Assembly (NCBI GenBank): GCA_918807975.1
Contig: OU964932.1
Location: 3,286,001-3,350,000, forward strand
Direction of reading: 5' to 3'
DNA from: Aplidium turbinatum
Taxonomy: Eukaryota > Chordata > Ascidiacea > Aplousobranchia > Polyclinidae
Length of the DNA stretch: 64,000 nucleotides
Below, one piece after another: positions 48,101 to 51,260 of the stretch. A model generated the notes under the pieces. It ran no database searches, was not told where the DNA came from, and saw only the letters and a list, made by a program, of their open reading frames with translations. Position 1 is the stretch's first letter. Every line of letters begins with the position of its first letter. Position numbers and translations under genes: made by a program.

Positions 48101-50832
48101 TTTGAAAGAACAAGCTTGGTTATGATTGCTTCATTCAGTTTTGTTATTTTCTTTGCGTTACATTTCCCTAATCGTACAATAATTTAAGGTCAGAAAAGGA
48201 AGTTTTAATGTCAACTCGTATACTTTTGGTGTCTCCATGACATCCTTTTATAAAGGTAAACGTGGTCGTATGATTATATTACTTCCGCCAACTGTGTACG
48301 TGCACAACATGTGCTTCTTTGATGAACAGGTAATAGGCTTACTAAAAGCAACATGAAATGCTATGCCCTTTTTATGTTATTGATGTTAGCACTCATTGCA
48401 TCAGACGATTACATTTACAATACCGGTACAACCTTCGTTGGCGTCTGACCTAACAAGCAATCATGAAATCGACAGCACCATACTTTTCAAATCCATTTTA
48501 ACTGAATTTTTTTACAGGACTTCAGACTCGCTAATTTCTCCTTTGCCACAATTTGCTTCATGAAACTTAACACCTTAAGATTATTTAACGATAAAAATTA
48601 CGAAATAAAGTTTTTAACGATAAAAACAAAATATTTTGTTAAGTTGTTGAAATATAAAACGACCGCAACCAGTTCTGAAGATTGAGTTAAAAACAATGAA
48701 ATTTGATTTTAGCTCAATTTGTTTATTGAAATTGATATTATTTGAGAAATGCTGATTCTTTGAAAAGCGATTTATTTAGCAATGATCTAATGGCTCCTTT
48801 GAAAATGGGATCACTGGAGGATAGAATCTTAATTTATATCAATAAAAGAGTCTAACGACAAAAATCGATGTACGAAAGAATATTTTCTATAATGTTTTGT
48901 TTCAACTTGATATTAACAATTTAAAATAACATAACGTGATCCAATGGATATCTTTTTTACATTATAATTCCTACTGCCGCAGGCTGCATGGTTGTGGTGA
49001 GAACGCTGCACTACGGTTTGTTGGTTCGATACTTAGCCTACTATGGCCATGTGGTTGTGTGAAATATTTTATAACATGTTTCAAGTTGTGCTTGCAACTT
49101 TTTTTACGTTTCTAATCACTTAATACGAGTCTTCTATCATTATAATACGGCAAAAACAAAGTTATATCTTCTATTATGAACATTTTAAGTATTTGGATAA
49201 TTATACGACGTCAAGGATTTTATTGAGATGCCGAATTTCTAACACAAACTACATTTTTTGCTATTTGTTTTTTGGGTTTTATGGCCGTGCTAACTATTGA
49301 TATATAGCCTACTACATAATTTTTCATTCAGGCACGTTTTAAACCTTTCAAGGTTTTGCCACCTTTTCCCGTTCATTAACGTGCTGGTAGGTTTATATCG
49401 ATTTTTGTAGTTAGTATCTTTTTCGTCCCGGATGCGTTAATGACGAAGAATAAAATGATTGATTGATTGACTATAAACAAAAGAGTTCCAATTTTTAAAT
49501 GTAGGTTGTCAGACACAAAAATCTTTTTCCGTCCCAGTTATACGTTTTGATGCTTGGCAATCTACATCACACAAATAATAATATTAACCCAAAATTTGTA
49601 ATTTATTATTTAAAAAAATCAATTTCAATCGTGATTTCCATATCCAACAGAAACTAATGTACGAATGCCAACAGGTTTCGGCTAAATGTCATTAAATTGA
49701 ATTCCTAATGTTCCAATTTTAATGGAAAGGAAATAAGTGTCTGTGCCAGCGGTTAGAAACAGGTCAAACCTTTCACTGTCTCATAGTTAATCAATCTGTG
49801 TCATCTCGGTATGACGTTATCGTGATTGTGATTCACAATGCAGTTCTATCATATCCTAGTTCTTGATATCACGTATCACGGAACAGGGCAAGTTGAAACT
49901 TGGCGATGTTTATACAAATTGATGTCAAACCGCACTGGTTTGACAGAGTGACTATGAACAGTTGGCTGCAACATACCCATCCTGACATTAGATTTAATCA
50001 AACTATTTTCAACGTTGTTTACGTTGTGGGGAGATTACACGTGTTTACACTGTCAAATTATAAACAATTTTCAGATTATTAGAAGAAAAGCCAATTTTAA
50101 AATTGAAATAAAAATATCATAATGAAATTTTTATGAAACTTCTACAAAGTGTTCAGAATTTACCAACTTTAGTAATATCATTAATATGCGTACTTTAAAT
50201 TACAATCAAACAAAGGAATATAGTATAGAAAACAAAATTAATTTAACATTTCTACTCTATTAGCAAAAGATCATGTTCGTTCATGTGGATTCATTAACAA
50301 AATAAATAATTTTAAAGATAAAAGATACAATTCTTTCCGAAATCAAATCAACAAATTTTGACATGTAACATTTTTTTGTGTTGTGCTGTTTGTTACTGAA
50401 CAGGTTGTGTTTACCTGTTTCAGCCCCGTAATAAAGTCAGCCGTGGTGACTGACGAAACTTCGGTAACAAAAGCTAAGTATCATCTTTAACATCAGGAGG
50501 TAACCTAGTAGCATATAGTCACCAGAAGAACGCAAGTCACTGTATTTATGTAACATTCCGTTTTGTTAATTTATTATTTTATTTATGATCATCACAATAA
50601 ACGCAATACGTGCCCATCATAGCAAAATTCAAAAAAAGCATTATTTAATGCCCATAAGTTCCCCAGTACCCACCTCTTTATAAGACGAGTTGTAGTTGGG
50701 TCCAGGTCCCCAGGATATTGCTCCTCCTCTGTAGTGCATCGCATCCACTGCCGCCACATCCGCAAACAAAGTAATGATTGCCATGAAAGCCATCGGAATC
50801 AAGGTTTGTGTTAGCCATCTTTGACAATACAT
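1..50832 (-). CDS. Giant secreted VWD-C8-TIL repeat protein, 44 exons, 3' end outside window
   Basis: Split gene read right to left; my model joins 44 exons with GT-AG introns and matching phases (6113 coding bases, about 2037 codons). Order: signal peptide (about 1-30), N-terminal ectodomain (about 31-351), VWD1 (352-535), C8-1 (535-626), TIL1 and a cysteine-rich tail (627-744), VWD2 (745-926), C8-2 (964-1061), TIL2 (1062-1185), VWD3 (1186-1364), C8-3 and TIL3 (1364-1584), VWD4 (1585-1763), C8-4 and TIL4 (1763-1991), start of VWD5. VWD signatures such as GLCGNFNGD, GLCGNYDGD, GLCGDFDDD and GVCGDFDDN are visible. The unit is that of zonadhesin, FCGBP, otogelin and mucins, which are secreted, disulfide-linked gel or matrix proteins; a mucus, tunic or gamete-coat role is inference. 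No orthologue is named because the N-terminal part does not match those proteins. Transcription signals and UTRs were not identified. Confidence 0.85.
451..592 (-). CDS. Exon 43: cysteine-rich linker after TIL4
   Basis: Residues 1945-1991, phase 0 in and 1 out. DGQRFMTETCDSICECNERI, then CNPAGCQKNEECRA and LACLPF. The acceptor (GTGAAG) is weak, but it is the only one found that joins exon 42 in phase. Confidence 0.75.
593..1816. mobile_element. Intron 42 with an 880-bp TIR element (about 804-1682)
   Basis: AACCGGGGTAAAATGA near 810-826 is repeated inverted at about 1660-1676 (TCATTTTACCCCGGTT). The outer ends AGGG/CCCT are flanked by TA on both sides, as for a TA-targeting DNA transposon or MITE. 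Runs of TGGGACACC/GGTAAAATGGGA near the left end are mirrored near 1465-1500. No transposase is seen. The rest of the intron shows nothing. Confidence 0.55.
1817..1908 (-). CDS. Exon 42: TIL4, second half
   Basis: Residues 1914-1944, phase 1 in and 0 out. CQADEGYLLSGGAFVPPSHC and GCTVEGKYYM. It ends in phase 0, unlike its counterparts (phase 1), so this boundary has shifted. Donor GTAAAG. Confidence 0.78.
2404..2529 (-). CDS. Exon 41: TIL4, first half
   Basis: Residues 1872-1913, phase 1 at both ends. DPDCPDNSHYTLCMEQCQRS and CDDPDASICKRNPRVG, ending HECVQG. Donor GTACAG. Confidence 0.84.
2942..3267 (-). CDS. Exon 40: C8-4, whole domain in one exon
   Basis: Residues 1763-1871, 326 bp, phase 2 in and 1 out. 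CVDEDVLTRHSNACYVLIDP, then CQSVVDVQAAYQSCLFDQC and SSYLDTCLDEDDE...WRPMANL. The acidic stretch LDEDDESREDNDTER before the W-R end is longer than in C8-3. Confidence 0.9.
3550..3714 (-). CDS. Exon 39: VWD4 end, GVCGDFDDN
   Basis: Residues 1708-1763, 165 bp, phase 2 at both ends. WAPLRRQVEGVCGDFDDN and FVNSWIIEGYGAEG. The donor is GTACGC, a weak site, but it sits exactly where exons 21 and 31 end. Confidence 0.86.
3876..3997 (-). CDS. Exon 38: VWD4 middle
   Basis: Residues 1668-1708, 122 bp. LNGVTVNPGYNREGVEVRSS and WEWGLVVKWDGEDR, matching exons 20 and 30. Confidence 0.87.
4386..4536 (-). CDS. Exon 37: VWD4 middle
   Basis: Residues 1617-1667, 151 bp. SKLNATVPEFMVVAVNQQPE, then HRIVSHVKEVYVHFGENQTM and GPGKPVK. 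Donor GTCGGT is unusual, but the phase fits exon 38 and the length equals exon 29. Confidence 0.85.
5056..5153 (-). CDS. Exon 36: VWD4 start
   Basis: Residues 1585-1617, 98 bp. RRATCKAVTDPHYMTFDGT, then RFDSMGMCSYIMV. The first 19 residues are identical to exon 28, pointing to a recent duplication. Confidence 0.88.
5596..5744 (-). CDS. Exon 35: cysteine-rich linker after TIL3
   Basis: Residues 1535-1584, 149 bp. FVQRNKDCSQECECLENNNM, then CYDAPPCPRRSKC and QRCVKRPR. Donor GTATGT; the open frame continues into the intron but loses similarity there. Confidence 0.87.
6160..6255 (-). CDS. Exon 34: TIL3, second half
   Basis: Residues 1503-1534, 96 bp, phase 1 at both ends. CECSDGFILSGMKCVPKEKC and GCMIDGMYYPIG. 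Length equals exon 16. Confidence 0.87.
6468..6599 (-). CDS. Exon 33: TIL3, first half
   Basis: Residues 1459-1502, phase 1 at both ends. FNCSENMHYNTSALPCQPTC and SDPDATACLASENID, ending EVVERVEG. A LINE 3' fragment lies in the upstream intron. Confidence 0.86.
6850..7688 (+). mobile_element. 3' fragment of an APE-type LINE, antisense in intron 32
   Basis: A Cys-rich start (CTKCRKWVQGICAK...CERCKK) is followed by NAFCYLGDRLNASGGCEAAV in one frame. Then SAVLYGSETWC, ERAMVRAMCGVKLIDKRN and ANAVRWYGHVLRKGEEDVLR follow in another frame (7144-7623). These are the C-terminal blocks after the reverse transcriptase in a LINE family common in invertebrates. The catalytic RT blocks are missing. A frameshift lies near 7120-7170, so it is a dead, 5'-truncated copy. 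It ends with an ACTATTACTACTA tail near 7670-7688. Confidence 0.8.
7801..8084 (-). CDS. Exon 32: C8-3, whole domain in one exon
   Basis: Residues 1364-1458, phase 2 in and 1 out. CRTKDNLVRFGEECSVLTDP, then CHEEADPWPSYRDCVYDLC and ITDCESAGQQP...GWREVVDL cover all of C8. In units 1 and 2 the same domain is split by introns. Confidence 0.9.
8523..8687 (-). CDS. Exon 31: VWD3 end, GLCGDFDDD
   Basis: Residues 1309-1364, 165 bp, phase 2 at both ends. WQPLRNMVEGLCGDFDDD is the VWD end signature, followed by FVRSWEVQGYDTEG. CGDFDDD resembles the acidic calcium-binding end of VWD domains. Confidence 0.88.
9236..9357 (-). CDS. Exon 30: VWD3 middle
   Basis: Residues 1269-1309, 122 bp. LDGVEIMPGTEMDGFVTRMA and FDFRLVIRWDGDDR, matching exons 20 and 38. 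Confidence 0.87.
9859..9928. repeat. Palindromic MITE copy (GTTGAATCAATG family)
   Basis: CAGACAGGAAAATTCGTCAT on the left is matched inverted by ATGACGAATTTTGCTGTCTG on the right, around a centre holding GTTGAATCAATGTAAAAA. It lies about 40 bp from the 5' splice site of exon 29. Confidence 0.7.
9967..10117 (-). CDS. Exon 29: VWD3 middle
   Basis: Residues 1218-1268, 151 bp, phase 2 in and 0 out. It contains NRQGTSAPNFQVIAVNENPL, then IVSHVRDVHVKFGDNKTMSF and GPRIT. Donor GTATAC. A palindromic repeat lies less than 40 bp downstream in the intron. Confidence 0.87.
10520..10617 (-). CDS. Exon 28: VWD3 start
   Basis: Residues 1186-1218, 98 bp. RRATCKAVTDPHYMTFDGT is identical to the start of exon 36. 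The donor is GTAGGT at 10519; a GT five bases further on would leave an in-frame TAG, so the first was chosen. Confidence 0.88.
11077..11225 (-). CDS. Exon 27: cysteine-rich linker after TIL2
   Basis: Residues 1136-1185, 149 bp. FTYRRNNCTQECECVGDGEV, then CRNVKPCAIKLTC and CTGRLR. Same length and phases (1 in, 0 out) as exons 17 and 35. Confidence 0.87.
11485..11583 (-). CDS. Exon 26: TIL2, second half
   Basis: Residues 1103-1135, phase 1 at both ends. CKCDEGFVRSNAGGCVLKDD and CGCILNGLYQQKG complete TIL2. Confidence 0.86.
12314..12436 (-). CDS. Exon 25: TIL2, first half
   Basis: Residues 1062-1102, phase 1 at both ends. It reads MVCGANSAFDSCVSQCEPSC and ends DMDDFCEEG. The donor GTTGGT is weak but in the right phase. 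Confidence 0.82.
12739..12820 (-). CDS. Exon 24: C8-2, end
   Basis: Residues 1035-1061, phase 0 in and 1 out. EHILSSYNYDCRERNVTIQA and WRDVADT finish C8-2. In units 3 and 4 this segment is fused to the preceding C8 exon. Confidence 0.83.
12982..13192 (-). CDS. Exon 23: C8-2, first part
   Basis: Residues 964-1034, phase 2 in and 0 out. CQERRDGNLVQFPNPCKD, then ACYILVDPEGPFFPCHDVFD and SCMYDMCAYDGNETMR are the cysteine-rich core of C8. It is separated from exon 22 by a 6.3 kb intron filled with mobile DNA. Confidence 0.88.
13326..13610. repeat. 69-bp tandem repeat, four copies
   Basis: The marker CTATAAGGGAGCTACTGCG starts at 13331, 13400, 13469 and 13538, a strict 69-bp period. Each unit has internal inverted GGTTCTTT/AAAGAACC blocks. 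As 69 is a multiple of three, long open frames arise on both strands; they are not genes. Confidence 0.9.
13620..14090. repeat. Tandem array with TACCTTTTTGAGGTACTATT units
   Basis: About six imperfect units carry GATAAAATACCTTTCAGG and TACCTTTTTGAGGTA. Each unit contains a short hairpin (TACCT...AGGTA). Two to three inverted copies occur in the right arm at about 17610-17770. Confidence 0.8.
14440..14691 (-). pseudogene. Last exon of a captured SAMD3-like gene, left arm
   Basis: 84 codons to a TAA stop: NPESTYPVIQFEEEDGFTVM, then GCQVIGMDNLVDAVAVLMST and WVFNIQYPKSIKHTLSFFST. This resembles the C-terminal region of multi-copy genes annotated as SAMD3-like in fish and invertebrates (VVLEDL...ALNIDYPKSLKYTFE...). 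The match is from memory and not searched. An inverted near-identical copy lies at 17160-17405. Whether it is expressed is unknown. Confidence 0.55.
15292..15418 (-). pseudogene. Probable exon of the captured SAMD3-like gene
   Basis: MIEEMNSLVQKDCVELLSET and KKQKLPADILNLT lie between a good acceptor (TTTGCAG) and donor (GTAACA). It joins the exon at 15753-15959 in phase 0. It does not join 14440-14691 in phase, so an exon is missing or the copy is broken. Confidence 0.5.
15753..15959 (-). pseudogene. Probable exon of the captured SAMD3-like gene
   Basis: 69 codons, phase 0 at both ends: LVGEVEDAFNIERHLKQLRG, then NNGLIRDRMLCTRSTC and MSVADLQAKYLSLGTAVW. MSxADLQxKYxSL...W resembles the helix following the R-I block in SAMD3-like proteins. 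A possible first exon begins MPTIEVQKSTREDLYATI near 16352, but its phase does not fit. Confidence 0.5.
17160..17405 (+). pseudogene. Inverted copy of the SAMD3-like last exon, right arm
   Basis: ESTYPVIQFEEEDGFTVMVN, GCQVIGMNNLVDAVAVLLST and the same ending as the left arm, on the opposite strand. Only a few residues differ. The upstream exons are not duplicated. GAATAAAG near 17572 could be a poly(A) signal. Confidence 0.6.
17885..18552. repeat. 143-bp self-complementary satellite-like repeat
   Basis: TTCCGAAAAAGAACCCTAGG recurs at 18111, 18254 and 18397, a 143-bp period, about four units in all. Each unit pairs with itself: AACCCTAGGCTTAGGGTTC against GAACCCTAAGCCTAGGGTT. Confidence 0.85.
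18690..19300 (-). mobile_element. tRNA-derived SINE split by a palindromic insertion
   Basis: 18690-18822 and about 19243-19300 are the two parts of one minus-strand SINE of the family at 62716 (CCTGGTAGTTTCGCAT, GGCAGAGTGAAG, GGAATTATTCCAT; then GGAGAGCAGTCCTAAGAAT). The 420 bp between them is a separate element listed below. Confidence 0.7.
18823..19245. mobile_element. 420-bp MITE with long terminal inverted repeats, nested in a SINE
   Basis: Left ACCATGGCCACCT...GTGGCCTGATTTGTCACA and right TGTGACAAATCAGGCC...AGGTGGCCATGGT are inverted repeats of about 45 bp. The middle holds a hairpin around 19005-19040 (CAGACTGTTA...TAACAGTCTG). The host SINE continues on both sides with a short GCC overlap. 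Confidence 0.7.
19450..19563 (-). CDS. Exon 22: 38-residue insert exon, possibly alternative
   Basis: Residues 926-964, 114 bp, phase 2 at both ends, so skipping it keeps the frame. It encodes NQFPEPPENATEACMREGFT and then SPTQLANCLLVFVPNSG. Units 3 and 4 have no such insert between VWD and C8. Acceptor TTTCAG lies inside a longer open frame; donor is GTAATT. I do not recognise the segment as a domain. Confidence 0.6.
20287..20454 (-). CDS. Exon 21: VWD2 end, GLCGNYDGD
   Basis: Residues 870-926, phase 2 at both ends. WSPLRGQIEGLCGNYDGD is the VWD end signature; FINSWRITGTDLTG follows. The donor GTGAGA leaves two bases (GG). These join in frame with either exon 22 or exon 23. Confidence 0.87.
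21207..21328 (-). CDS. Exon 20: VWD2 middle
   Basis: Residues 830-870, 122 bp, phase 0 in and 2 out. It reads INGFEVNPGSTVRGVAIRMT and ends FGFVIRWDGVDR. The length is the same as exons 30 and 38. Confidence 0.86.
21639..21795 (-). CDS. Exon 19: VWD2 middle
   Basis: Residues 777-829, phase 2 in and 0 out. It contains FTVIGINGQSNPGSTVSHIK and ends FPGPVIK, typical inner strands of VWD. Donor is GTTAGT. Confidence 0.85.
22080..22215 (-). mobile_element. Possible SINE fragment
   Basis: Read on the minus strand it contains CCTGGTTCGACTCCCGGCT, which looks like an RNA polymerase III B box, followed by CACCGCTCACCTCTACCCAG. It is more GC-rich than the surrounding intron. No A box or flanking duplication is clear. 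Confidence 0.4.
22464..22561 (-). CDS. Exon 18: VWD2 start
   Basis: Residues 745-777, 98 bp, phase 0 in and 2 out. It reads RATTCKVFGDSHYLTFDGVA and ends CAHILV. The GDPH cleavage motif of many VWD domains is GDSH here. Confidence 0.87.
22995..23143 (-). CDS. Exon 17: cysteine-rich linker after TIL1
   Basis: Residues 695-744. It reads FTYRTNGCTHECTCLEQNKT, then CTPAPPCGQDERCG and GCTARKE. This E/VWC-like C-x-C block ends each unit. It is 149 bp long, as are its counterparts exons 27 and 35. Confidence 0.87.
23532..23627 (-). CDS. Exon 16: TIL1, second half
   Basis: Residues 663-694. CECNDGFVLSGDNCVP and ESCGCFVQGSYRLPG complete TIL1. Phase 1 at both ends, so exons 15 and 16 are each symmetric. 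Confidence 0.87.
24133..24240 (-). CDS. Exon 15: TIL1, first half
   Basis: Residues 627-662. CPPNAHYSLCGSSVLRTCAD followed by HCVEG is the start of a trypsin-inhibitor-like (TIL) cysteine-rich domain. Phase 1 at both ends; donor GTTTGT is weaker than most in the gene. Confidence 0.85.
24647..24776 (-). CDS. Exon 14: C8-1, second half
   Basis: Residues 584-626, phase 0 in and 1 out. It reads TCVDALCNSPYSRSSFAAQV and SDACQVEGIAVCDWRQRTG. C-V-x-D-x-C...C...W-R is the second half of C8. Confidence 0.85.
25104..25248 (-). CDS. Exon 13: C8-1, first half
   Basis: Residues 535-583, phase 2 in and 0 out. It reads CQQRPPRDEVRC, then HVCGFISKEGGCFDACLS and PAPFYE. The cysteine spacing and the D/P-x-x-FYE end match the first half of a C8 domain. 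Confidence 0.85.
25792..25915 (-). CDS. Exon 12: VWD1 end, GLCGNFNGD
   Basis: Residues 494-535, phase 1 in and 2 out. GLCGNFNGDPKDDTR is the diagnostic C-terminal VWD signature. The next residues (about 20, including FASHLQIYDS) are the linker to C8. The cysteine that usually precedes GLC in VWF and mucins (CGLC) is absent. Confidence 0.88.
26117..26596. mobile_element. hAT-like MITE, 480 bp, in intron 11
   Basis: Ends CAGGGGCGTAGCCAAGG and, inverted, TGGCTGCGCCACTG. The flanks TTGTAGGC and TAGTAGGC match at 7 of 8 positions, as for the 8-bp target duplication of hAT elements. No transposase. GAGGCCCCCAGACCCCCCG and GCTGGGTGTCGTCTTTGGCG recur in the copy at 45970. Confidence 0.8.
27124..27289 (-). 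CDS. Exon 11: VWD1 middle
   Basis: Residues 439-493, phase 0 in and 1 out. It contains MNGARIYPPIRLSGVQFDFS and TADSGATLRYDG, then YAIGLPNQYSGHMKG. This is the part of VWD just before the GLCG motif. Confidence 0.85.
27557..27661 (-). CDS. Exon 10: VWD1 middle
   Basis: Residues 404-438, 35 codons, phase 0 at both ends. It reads VLNDVNGGDGRPSIETIFVT and ends GYNIELHRNKRLV, matching the middle beta strands of VWD. It is separated from exon 9 by a 6.2 kb intron that carries a whole LINE. Confidence 0.85.
27662..29586. other. Intron 9, left part
   Basis: AT-rich intron sequence before the LINE. The only structure noted is a short tandem repeat at about 29388-29460 (CCAATGTATGAAACCTATAAACTAT, three copies of about 25 bp). 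Confidence 0.55.
29735..30890 (+). pseudogene. LINE endonuclease and linker region
   Basis: The open frame runs from 29587 to 30993, but recognisable sequence starts near 29735 with RRPTILQLNIEG. Endonuclease motifs: N in LQLNIEG, E in LLQETH, GDFN, and HWP. The linker (KRWNFKKADWNQYSLLTN, PCWDSECETLYRSYL, SRKAWSIINNLTGRS) is standard for Jockey/CR1-type elements. Family sequence is lost after about 30880, where the next open frame takes over. Confidence 0.85.
30891..32723 (+). pseudogene. LINE reverse transcriptase region
   Basis: VAKEVSALWRVETPPEETIS, then RT blocks KSPGPDKI, IPKPHKPPEDPRSYRPISLL, EQAGFRRGKSTVDQV, AVFLDLTAAYDTVWH (first catalytic Asp), NGVPQGSVLAPLLFNIY and YAYADDLAIL (catalytic YADD), then PRYLGVTLDRSLTY. 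The C-terminus has C-x-C...H...C. All catalytic residues are present and the frame is open to the TAG at 32721-32723, so decay is slight. Confidence 0.9.
32811..33844. other. Intron 9, right part
   Basis: AT-rich intron between the LINE tail and exon 9. I recognise nothing in it. Confidence 0.55.
33845..33999 (-). CDS. Exon 9: VWD1 start
   Basis: Residues 352-403. It reads LSYCRGTEGSQYITFDTHQY and FIGECKYQLAV, the opening of a von Willebrand type D domain (C...YxTFD...F.G.C.Y.L). The usual GDPH at this place is EGSQ. Phase 1 in, 0 out; donor GTAAGT. Confidence 0.88.
34000..36012. other. Introns 7 and 8, nothing recognised
   Basis: 34000-35419 and 35464-36012 are AT-rich with no clear element or exon. 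Confidence 0.55.
35420..35463 (-). CDS. Exon 8: 44-bp microexon-like exon
   Basis: Residues 337-351, phase 2 in and 1 out. It reads GLKSDEVCMNVFVDAG across its borders and closes the N-terminal ectodomain with a cysteine before VWD1. It is short, but both splice sites (TTTACAG and GTACAT) and both phases fit. Confidence 0.78.
36013..36168 (-). CDS. Exon 7: ectodomain, WRP...GLFRFCARA
   Basis: Residues 285-337, phase 2 in and 2 out. The coding frame gives IQDFHLSGPHGASRSS and VASIVLSWRPTRQQQGLFRF. Another long open frame on the same strand is a shadow: it fails to join exon 8 without a stop. The W-x-P...Q-G-x-F-x-F-C pattern ends this ectodomain family before its last cysteine. Confidence 0.82.
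36243..37477. mobile_element. hAT-like nonautonomous element, 1235 bp, in intron 6
   Basis: Ends CAGGGGCGTATCCT and, inverted, AGGATACGCCACTG, with a perfect 8-bp duplication GTTAAAAT at 36235-36242 and 37478-37485. Near the right end GGGAGCATGCCCCCGGACCC and CGTGCCTTCGGCACG recall other hAT MITEs. GCTTCCCTTGC near both ends forms part of the inverted repeat. No transposase. Confidence 0.88.
38526..38673 (-). CDS. Exon 6: ectodomain
   Basis: Residues 236-285, phase 1 in and 2 out. It reads VGGPRYKSNSCNNVKPRLEI and continues through APTDGGSSVVKTNRLFEATV. The acceptor at 38675-38674 was chosen over one at about 38647 because only the longer form keeps the frame with exon 5. Confidence 0.8.
38842..39085 (+). 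mobile_element. tRNA-derived SINE in intron 5
   Basis: GTTAACTCATTGGCTACGCA (worn A box) and CCGGTTCAGCTTTCGGG (worn B box) are followed by GCAACGCATTTCAAGGACTT and CTACAAGTATGCGAAACTAC. It matches the SINE at 62716 along its length, with more substitutions. Confidence 0.75.
39332..39500 (-). CDS. Exon 5: ectodomain, VEDF...PLSSVPFQF
   Basis: Residues 180-235, phase 0 in and 1 out. It begins ENCLLIYQPSSNLTG and holds FSFVVEDFTPTKNA and PLSSVPFQFMAD. The acidic VEDF with a downstream PLSSVP box is the hallmark of the same ectodomain family. Donor GTAAGA. Confidence 0.85.
40096..40177. repeat. Palindromic MITE copy, most perfect of the family
   Basis: Symmetric around CGTCTGCAGACG at 40131-40142. 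GCAAATCAGTTTGTTTTTAC on the left faces GTAAAAACGAATTGATTTGC on the right, with arms of about 37 bp. Confidence 0.8.
41866..41938. repeat. Palindromic MITE copy
   Basis: CCCAGATATCAAAACCAAAG and CTTTGCTGTCTGGGG-like ends flank GATTCAACGTCGGCGTTGAATC. Same core GTTGAATCAATGTAAAAA as the other copies. Confidence 0.7.
42556..42694 (-). CDS. Exon 4: ectodomain, RCRLG...ECGNVC
   Basis: Residues 133-179, phase 2 in and 0 out. It contains FEPGIPATFRLDVFDADND, then TRCRLGRHVGECGNVC. The spaced CR...ECGxVC block is typical of HYRGG-type extracellular proteins of invertebrates. Acceptor TTTCAG, donor GTGAGC. Confidence 0.85.
42695..45147. other. Intron 3
   Basis: Holds the hAT-like MITE at 43693-43971. 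A locally GC-richer stretch at about 44530-44760 (GGCCGGTGTCGCTACG, CGTCTCGTCCGTCGATAC) is open in several frames, but I recognise no protein in it. The rest is plain intron. Confidence 0.5.
43693..43971. mobile_element. hAT-like MITE, 279 bp (CCGGATTTAG family)
   Basis: Ends CAGGCCCGGATTTAGG and, inverted, TAAATCCGGCCCTG, with a perfect 8-bp duplication TCAACAGT (43685-43692 and 43972-43979). GC-rich ends GCCCCGGGCCCCCC surround an AT-rich middle. A sister copy lies inverted at 61685. Confidence 0.9.
45148..45244 (-). CDS. Exon 3: ectodomain
   Basis: Residues 101-133, phase 1 in and 2 out. It reads AVRCADFNQEMDYTVGHNTF and then SHVFNTNGPFEIS. It was found by splice sites and phase; no long open frame marks it. 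Donor GTAAGT. Confidence 0.8.
45829..46321. mobile_element. hAT-like MITE (host of a nested element)
   Basis: Ends CAGTGGCGTAGCTAGGG and, inverted, CCCTAGCCACGCCACTG, with a perfect 8-bp duplication CAACCGAC (45821-45828 and 46322-46329). CCGCCCCGGGCGGCAC occurs near both ends. Another hAT-like element sits inside it. Confidence 0.9.
45970..46197. mobile_element. hAT-like MITE nested within 45829-46321
   Basis: It starts TAGTGGCGTAGCCAAGG and ends GGTTACGCTACGG, flanked by GGTCAAAA and GTTCAAAA (7 of 8 equal). The inside matches the MITE at 26117 (GAGGCCCCCAGATCCCCCG, GCTGGGTGTCGTCTTTGGCG) but is shorter, so an internal part is lost. Confidence 0.8.
46481..46541. repeat. Palindromic MITE copy, worn
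   Basis: CGTCTGCAGACAATGAATCA and AACGTAAAAGTTGCTGATTT preserve the core of the family; the left arm is degraded. Confidence 0.55.
47510..47588. repeat. Palindromic MITE copy
   Basis: CTGCAGACGTTGAATCAATG followed by AGATTTTGCTATCTGGGA; the left arm GCAAAATCCGTTATTCTTAC is its rough inverse. Confidence 0.65.
47649..47790 (-). CDS. Exon 2: ectodomain, WxCxxGC motif
   Basis: Residues 54-100, phase 0 in and 1 out. It reads INFSFRLGWKFS... and ends with RWQCSSGCSGPVGDT. A different frame is also open here but does not join its neighbours. The W-Q-C-S-S-G-C motif recurs in invertebrate ectodomains that begin with an HYRGG block. Confidence 0.82.
47791..50673. other. Intron 1, long and mostly featureless
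   Basis: AT-rich. A possible retroposon 3' end lies at about 49420-49470 (GTCCCGGATGCGTTAATGACG, then AATAAAATGATTGATTGATT), with an ATTG-type tail as seen in CR1-like families. A B-box-like GTTGGTTCGATAC lies at about 49019-49031. Both are weak. Confidence 0.4.
50674..50832 (-). CDS. Exon 1: signal peptide and HYRGG start
   Basis: Residues 1-53. The ATG at 50832-50830 is chosen because a hydrophobic stretch (TLIPMAFMAIITLFADVAA) follows at once and the mature protein would begin near MHYRGGAISWGP. The frame stays open upstream to 50973 with other Met codons, but a start there would bury the signal peptide behind about 45 polar residues. Donor GTGGGT, phase 0. Confidence 0.75.
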
Positions 50833-51260
50833 ACTACTTCCTTTCTCTAAGTCTTGTTTGTTGAAGTTATTTCTTCTGTATCTACAACAACAGTCAACCC
50901 TCTGCTCAACTTTAGGCAAAAAATGCCTGATTCTGTAAGAGTAATGATCACACATGTTCATCATAGCAAGCACAAATTAAAACTAACTATTCGAATTTGA
51001 GCACTAAAGAACAACACTTCATCCGCAAACGAGCCAGTCCTAAGGGCTTATCACGACCAACAATTACGCACAAAAACGTTCTTACATGTAACGTAAGCGT
51101 TTTACTTTTACTGCAATACAAGAAACAATCTTAAAAATTATCCGATATCAATTGCACAAAAGATGCAATGCTTTGATAGCTTTAAATCAGGTCGTTATTA
51201 GCAGTTATCAAGGAAACCTGACTCCCGAACGATTTAAAGATTCTAAGAAGTATAAGAAAA

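Noticed and set aside
50833-50973. Translation start further upstream of 50832
   Set aside because: The frame is open with several Met codons, but this would place the signal peptide about 45 residues or more inside the protein. It is kept only as a possibility.
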